Positions 59,814 to 64,000 of a stretch of 64,000 nt of DNA are shown piece after piece. Each line of letters begins with the position of its first letter. The first letter of the stretch is position 1. This DNA is from Marimonas lutisalis (GTDB taxonomy: Bacteria; Pseudomonadota; Alphaproteobacteria; Rhodobacterales; Rhodobacteraceae): contig NZ_SKCI01000003.1 in NCBI RefSeq assembly GCF_005434965.1, forward strand, positions 124,001-188,000, in the 5' to 3' direction. The notes below the pieces were generated by a model. That model was not told the DNA's origin. It saw nothing but the letters and a program-made list of their open reading frames with translations, and did not search any database. The translations under genes were made by a program, and so were the position numbers.

Positions 59814-61025
59814 TCATTGTCGCACCAGTTCGCGCAGCGCGGCATCCGAAATGATCCAAGCCTGAAGTCCGTCGCGCAGCGCCTCGGCCATTTGGCGGCG
59901 CCAGCCGGGGTTTGCGATGTTCTTGCGGTCGCGATCGCTGGAAAGGAAGCCGATTTCGAGGAGAACCGACGGGATATCGGGCGCTTTGAGAACGGAAAAC
60001 GCGGCAGATCTGTGCGCACGCCGGTTCAGAGGCGCACCCGCCTGCCGCAACGCGTCGATCAGCGCCTTGGCAAGTTGTCGGGTTCTTGGCCGGGTTTCCG
60101 TGCGCGCCAGATCCATAAGCACGTCGGCGATCACGTCGTCCGAACCTGTCAGATCCACCCCGGCCAGCATGTCGGCCCGGTTGTGCCGCTCGGCCAGAAG
60201 CGCACTGGCTGCATCGCTCGCCTTCTCCGAGAGCGTATGCACTGTGGCCCCGCGCGCATGACCCTCGGCAAGGGCGTCGGCATGCAGAGATATGAACACA
60301 TGCGCGCCGGCCTGATGGGCAATCGCAACCCGTCGTTCCAGCGACACGAACACATCCTCATCCCGCGTCAGCACCACGTCCATTCCGTCAACGCGCAACA
60401 GCGCCTCGCGGATTTCAAGCGCGAAACTGAGCATCAGGTCCTTCTCCACCTCGCCCCCCCGCTCGGCCCCGGGATCGATGCCGCCATGGCCCGGGTCGAT
60501 CACAACCACGATGCGATCCTGCGACGGTTTTGCCGGTTCGGGATCGGGCGGCACCCCCCAATCGGGATCCGCAGGCACGACCGACAGTGCCGCGAACTGC
60601 GCCCGGGTGGCTGGCGACAGCAGCACCTGCAGACGCGCCTGCCCGGTCGTCTCGTTCACGCTCATGTCGGTCACGTCCACGATCATCGGTGCGGCAAGAT
60701 CGACCACCATCCGCGACCAGCCCGGCCTGAACCCGCCAAACCGCACCGCACTCGCACCGTCGGCCCGGTCAAAGGCAAGCGCGTTCAGCCCCGTCCAGTC
60801 GACCTCCTTGAAATCCAGTACCAGCCGGTCCGGCGCCTCCAGCGTGAACAGGCGATATGGAACACCCTGGCTCAGCGACAGGTCGATCTTTATTCCGCCC
60901 CGGTGATCGCTCAGCGTGCTGTCATCGGGCAGAACGCGCGCCAGACCACTGTAGTCCTGCGCTGCAACGCACATTGCAGCGACCGACAGTGCCAGCCCGG
61001 CCAGAAATGCAAATAGCCTGCTCAT
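59814..61025 (-). CDS. N-acetylmuramoyl-L-alanine amidase (AmiC-like)
   Basis: A 403-residue periplasmic zinc amidase: signal peptide (LFAFLAGLALSVAAMCVAAQ), an AMIN domain (about 30-150) that targets septal or cell-wall sites, and an Amidase_3 domain (about 170-400) with zinc ligands in VIDPGHGGIDPGA, the Glu in GGEVEKDLML and His in FISLHADAL; catalytic Glu is in SVLLEIGFLSS. It removes stem peptides during cell separation. It lies upstream of PBP1A on the same strand by 103 bases. Confidence 0.93.
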   Translation of the reverse strand: MSRLFAFLAGLALSVAAMCVAAQDYSGLARVLPDDSTLSDHRGGIKIDLSLSQGVPYRLFTLEAPDRLVLDFKEVDWTGLNALAFDRADGASAVRFGGFRPGWSRMVVDLAAPMIVDVTDMSVNETTGQARLQVLLSPATRAQFAALSVVPADPDWGVPPDPEPAKPSQDRIVVVIDPGHGGIDPGAERGGEVEKDLMLSFALEIREALLRVDGMDVVLTRDEDVFVSLERRVAIAHQAGAHVFISLHADALAEGHARGATVHTLSEKASDAASALLAERHNRADMLAGVDLTGSDDVIADVLMDLARTETRPRTRQLAKALIDALRQAGAPLNRRAHRSAAFSVLKAPDIPSVLLEIGFLSSDRDRKNIANPGWRRQMAEALRDGLQAWIISDAALRELVRQ

Positions 61026-61085
61026 CGCCCCTGAACTTCCCGGGATTCTTGGGCGCAGTCTAGCCGACGAAAAGAAGATTGGAAA

Positions 61086-62231
61086 TCATCGGCGCGACTG
61101 CATGAAGGTTTTCAGACGTTCCAGCCCTTCGCGAATATCCTCGGTCGAGCGTGCATAGGAAAACCGCAGCGTTCCGCCCCCGCGATGCGGATCGAAATCC
61201 AGCCCCGGCGTGACCGCCACACCGGCCTTTTCAAGGATTTCCGCCGCAAAGGCCCGACTGTCATCGGTCAGGTGCGACACGTCCGCATAGACATAGAACG
61301 CACCATCCGGCGGTGCAATCCGGTCGAATCCCGCCGCAGGCAGGCCCTGAAGCATGAGCGCGCGATTCAGGCGGTAAACCGCGAGGTTTTCCTGCAGCTC
61401 GGCGTCACAATCCATAGCGGCCAGTGCGGCCACCTGCCCTGCGTGCGACGGGCAGATGAACATGTTCTGCGCCAAACGTTCGATGATCCGCACATGCGGC
61501 TCGGGCACCACCATCCATCCGACGCGCCAACCCGTCATCGAAAAGTACTTCGAAAACGAATTGATCACATAAGCGTCGTCTGTCAGTTCCAGCGCGGTCA
61601 CGGCTTTCGCCTCGTATTCGATCCCGTGGTAGATCTCGTCGCTGATAAAGGAAATATCGCGCTCCTGGCATGTCGCGATCAGGGCCTGCATCGCGTCTCG
61701 GGACAACATGGTGCCCGACGGGTTGGCCGGCGAAGCAACCATTAGGCCCTGCAAATCCAGGTCGTCGAGATCGTCCGGCACCGGCTGCAGGCGGTTCTCG
61801 GCGCTGGCCGCGATCCCAACCGGTTCGATATCGAGCGACCTTAAGATCTGCCGGTAGGACGGATAGCCCGGCTCGCCTATTCCGACACGATCGCCCACAT
61901 CGAAAAGCGCGGTAAATGCCAGTATGAAAGCTCCGGACGAACCGGCGGTGACGATCACCCGCCCCGGGTCGAGATCGACATCGTACCACGTGCCATAAAG
62001 CTGCGCGATCCGCGCGCGCAAAGCCGGCAGGCCGAGGGCCACGGAATAGCCCAACGGCTGTTCCCGCATTGCGTGCACCAATGCATCGCGCGCCCCGGCA
62101 GGGGCAGGTGTGCCGGGCTGGCCTACCTCCATGTGAATGATATGCCGTCCGGCCTCCTCGGCCCGTCTGGCCGCTTCCATCACGTCCATCACGATAAAGG
62201 GATCGACCTGCCCGCGTCTTGAGTTTCGCAT
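61086..62231 (-). CDS. PLP-dependent aminotransferase, class I
   Basis: A 381-residue fold-type I enzyme: SGAFILAFTALFDVGDRVGIGEPGYPSY is the early cofactor/substrate region, SPANPSGTML matches the NP-G block, Y and D in FISDEIYHGIEYE, and the PLP-binding K228 in NSFSKYFSMTGWRVGW. It is related to aspartate/aromatic aminotransferases (subgroup If). The amino donor and acceptor are not determined. The start at the ATG 62231 has AAGGAAGA upstream; an in-frame non-ATG start eleven codons earlier is unlikely. Divergent from the M48-TPR gene by 54 bases. Confidence 0.92.
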   Translation of the reverse strand: MRNSRRGQVDPFIVMDVMEAARRAEEAGRHIIHMEVGQPGTPAPAGARDALVHAMREQPLGYSVALGLPALRARIAQLYGTWYDVDLDPGRVIVTAGSSGAFILAFTALFDVGDRVGIGEPGYPSYRQILRSLDIEPVGIAASAENRLQPVPDDLDDLDLQGLMVASPANPSGTMLSRDAMQALIATCQERDISFISDEIYHGIEYEAKAVTALELTDDAYVINSFSKYFSMTGWRVGWMVVPEPHVRIIERLAQNMFICPSHAGQVAALAAMDCDAELQENLAVYRLNRALMLQGLPAAGFDRIAPPDGAFYVYADVSHLTDDSRAFAAEILEKAGVAVTPGLDFDPHRGGGTLRFSYARSTEDIREGLERLKTFMQSRR

Positions 62232-62285
62232 GGAATCTTCCTTACTGTGCCAAGTGGTTTTCACAGGGAACGGGGGGCAGCGTCA

Positions 62286-63611
62286 ATGCAGCGAATTCTC
62301 GGTCTTGTCCTGGCAGCTGGCGTGTATCTGGTTACGTCCCTGCCCGCAGCTGCGGTTACGTTGTTGCGCGATCCGGATATCGAACACGCGCTCAATCAAC
62401 TCGCCCGGCCGGTCCTTTCTGCCGCGGGGCTCGCGCCGTCGCGGGTCCGCATCCTGGTCGTGCAGGACCGCAACCTGAACGCCTTCGTGATCGACAATCA
62501 GCATATCTTCATCCACTCGGGAATGATCATGCGCCTGCAATCGGCCGCCGAATTGCAGGCTGTCATCGCGCATGAAGCGGCGCATATTGCAAACGGACAC
62601 ATCGCGCGAAGGACGGTGAACGCGCGCACGGCGAAAAACATTGCAGGACTCGGCCTGGCATTGGCCGCAGCAGCCGCAGCGAGCGGCAACAACCAGGCCT
62701 CGACCGTCCTCGGACTTGGCATCTCGAGTTCCGCAAACCGTGTTTTCATGGGCCATACCCGCGCCGAGGAATCCTCGGCCGATCAATCGGCCGTGCGATA
62801 CATGGCGCGCGCCGGTGCCGACCCTGGTGGCCTCGTGACTCTTATGGAGCTTTTCGCGGGACAAGAGCTTGTGTCCGCCGCGCGCCAGGATCCCTATGCC
62901 AGGTCGCACCCGATGTCGCGTGACCGTTTGCGCCACACCAAGGCGCTGGCCGAGGCCTATGCAGGCAAGACCAAACCCGATCCCACGACCGAGTACTGGT
63001 TCTCGCGCGCCAAGGGCAAGCTCACAGCTTTTCTGCGGGCCCCGAAATGGACCCGCAGCCGCGCGGGCGACAGCGCCGCCGAGGACATTCGCCTGATGCG
63101 CGTTGCCGTGGCTTACCACCGGGACTCCAACGCCCCGAAGGCCGTGGCAACGATGCAGCAACTCCTCGCCGCCCGCCCGCGCGATCCTTTTTATCATGAG
63201 CTATTCGGCCAGATCCTGCTGGAAAGCCGACGCTATGGCGCGGCCGTCAAAGCCTATCGCAACGCAGTCAACCTGGCCCCGCGTGACGCGCTGATACAGG
63301 GTGGTTACGGGCGGGCGCTGATGCTGACGGGCGATATGGGCGGCGCGATGACAGCGCTGGAACGGTCGCTGGCGCGCGACCGCAATAACACAAGAGTGAT
63401 GCGGGACTTGGCCCAAGCTTATGCGAAAACGGGGCGTACCGGCCTGGCCGCCATGGTCACAGCGGAACGCTATGCGCTGCAAGGCCGGATGAAGGATGCA
63501 GGTATCAACGCCAAGCGTGCGACGGACCTTTTGCCGCGCGGCTCGGCAGGTTGGCAACGCGCACAGGATGTGCTTTCTGCGGCCGAAGCTGCGGAAAAGA
63601 AACGGAGATAG
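62286..63611 (+). CDS. M48-family metalloprotease with TPR domain (BepA-like)
   Basis: A 441-residue periplasmic protease: signal peptide LGLVLAAGVYLVTSLPAAA, an M48 domain with HEAAH (H96-H100) in AVIAHEAAHIANGH and the third ligand in TRAEESSADQSAVRYMARAG, then TPR repeats (about 280-440: YHRDSNAPKAVATMQQLLAARPRDPFYHELFGQILLESRRYGAAVKAYRNAVNLAP). This is the BepA/YfgC architecture, used for outer-membrane protein and LPS-assembly quality control. Followed six bases later by a DsbA-like gene, so disulfide-dependent envelope quality control may be co-expressed. Confidence 0.93.
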   Translation: MQRILGLVLAAGVYLVTSLPAAAVTLLRDPDIEHALNQLARPVLSAAGLAPSRVRILVVQDRNLNAFVIDNQHIFIHSGMIMRLQSAAELQAVIAHEAAHIANGHIARRTVNARTAKNIAGLGLALAAAAAASGNNQASTVLGLGISSSANRVFMGHTRAEESSADQSAVRYMARAGADPGGLVTLMELFAGQELVSAARQDPYARSHPMSRDRLRHTKALAEAYAGKTKPDPTTEYWFSRAKGKLTAFLRAPKWTRSRAGDSAAEDIRLMRVAVAYHRDSNAPKAVATMQQLLAARPRDPFYHELFGQILLESRRYGAAVKAYRNAVNLAPRDALIQGGYGRALMLTGDMGGAMTALERSLARDRNNTRVMRDLAQAYAKTGRTGLAAMVTAERYALQGRMKDAGINAKRATDLLPRGSAGWQRAQDVLSAAEAAEKKRR

Positions 63612-63617
63612 AGATTG

Positions 63618-64000
63618 ATGAAACGCCACCTTCCCCTTGCGCTTGTTGCCGGGCTTGCCGTTACCGGCCCCGCCGCGGCGTTCGACCTCACCAGCATGAG
63701 CGACGCTGAGCGCGAGGCATTCCGCGCGGAAATCCGCAACTATCTGCTTGAAAATCCGCAGGTCATCATGGAGGCGGTCGCCGTTCTGGAGCAGCGCGAA
63801 GCCGAACAGCAGGCGCAGAACGACAAGGACCTGGTCAAGGTCAACGCCGAGGCGCTCTTTGATGATCCGGCCTCGTGGGTGGGTGGAAACCTGGATGGCG
63901 ACGTGATCATGGTCGAGTTCGTCGATTACCGCTGCGGCTATTGCCGCAAGGCACATGACGAGGTGCAGCAACTGCTGGAGACCGACGGAAACATCCGCAT
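63618..64000 (+). CDS. DsbA-family thiol oxidoreductase (3' truncated by window)
   Basis: The visible 127 residues start with a signal peptide (KRHLPLALVAGLAVTGPAAA), followed by a helical N-terminal stretch (AEIRNYLLENPQVIMEAVAVLEQREAEQQ), the pattern of the DsbA-like disulfide oxidoreductases sometimes called ScsC or BdbD-like. The thioredoxin-like domain begins GDVIMVEFVDYRCGYCRKAHDEV with the redox pair in CGYC. The rest is beyond the window. It is six bases downstream of the M48-TPR protease and probably in its operon. It should act in the periplasm on disulfide formation or isomerisation. Confidence 0.92.
   Translation, partial: MKRHLPLALVAGLAVTGPAAAFDLTSMSDAEREAFRAEIRNYLLENPQVIMEAVAVLEQREAEQQAQNDKDLVKVNAEALFDDPASWVGGNLDGDVIMVEFVDYRCGYCRKAHDEVQQLLETDGNIR

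Overview
The window reads as a piece of the chromosome of a marine alphaproteobacterium of the order Rhodobacterales (Roseobacter group). The support is a near-textbook DMSP lyase gene dddP, an Entner-Doudoroff edd-eda pair, several small families essentially confined to this order (DUF2927 lipoprotein, DUF2852, the PIN/RNA-methyltransferase/lipoprotein trio near 23-25 kb), a prfB read in one frame, and high GC with strong C/G third-position bias. I see no rRNA, tRNA or CRISPR array. Taxonomy is inference from gene content.

Layout. 0-12 kb: tail of a sulfatase, an MBL-fold hydrolase, a gamma-carbonic-anhydrase-like protein, a lytic transglycosylase, a heme-dependent N-demethylase-like gene divergent from dddP, a small c-type cytochrome behind an FNR-like box, an alpha/beta-hydrolase-OsmC fusion, a DUF695 protein, bioY and purB. 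12-19 kb: a mini secreted protein, a lone FliG homologue, a three-gene thiocyanate-hydrolase-like operon whose beta subunit is split, a DMT permease, a DUF2927 lipoprotein and a CoxE-like VWA protein. 19-36.6 kb: an Asp/Glu racemase-like enzyme, DedA, a P450, an M48 protease, the PIN/methyltransferase/lipoprotein trio, edd-eda, glnE, YbaK, DUF2852, RDD, Bpt, a GST and acetoacetyl-CoA synthetase.

36.7-43.2 kb is an accessory region with visibly different base composition. It holds a homocysteine-methyltransferase-like gene, two related winged-helix regulators with different C-terminal halves (an alpha/beta hydrolase and a TolB-like/TPR module) around a small protein, and a dead tyrosine recombinase with an in-frame stop and a lost catalytic tyrosine.

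43.2-49.2 kb is a complete urea ABC transporter operon urtABCDE without urease genes in the window. 49.7-52.2 kb is ilvBN with a recognisable promoter, a Leu/Val-rich leader peptide and an attenuator-type terminator. 52.2-64 kb: a regulator with three TGACGC dyads in its promoter region, DUF2189, an amidase, then a cell-envelope and housekeeping run: prfB, PBP1A, N-acetylmuramoyl-L-alanine amidase, aminotransferase, M48-TPR protease and a DsbA-like oxidoreductase cut by the window end.

The best leads are the split-beta thiocyanate-hydrolase-like operon with Arg after the cobalt-binding cluster, the paired winged-helix sensors, a 75-nt modular repeat with conserved ends but a swapped central hairpin, the ilv leader, and several unassigned operator dyads. 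Together the genes suggest a coastal or algal-associated heterotroph using DMSP, urea, methylated amines and possibly thiocyanate or nitriles; that ecological reading is inference.
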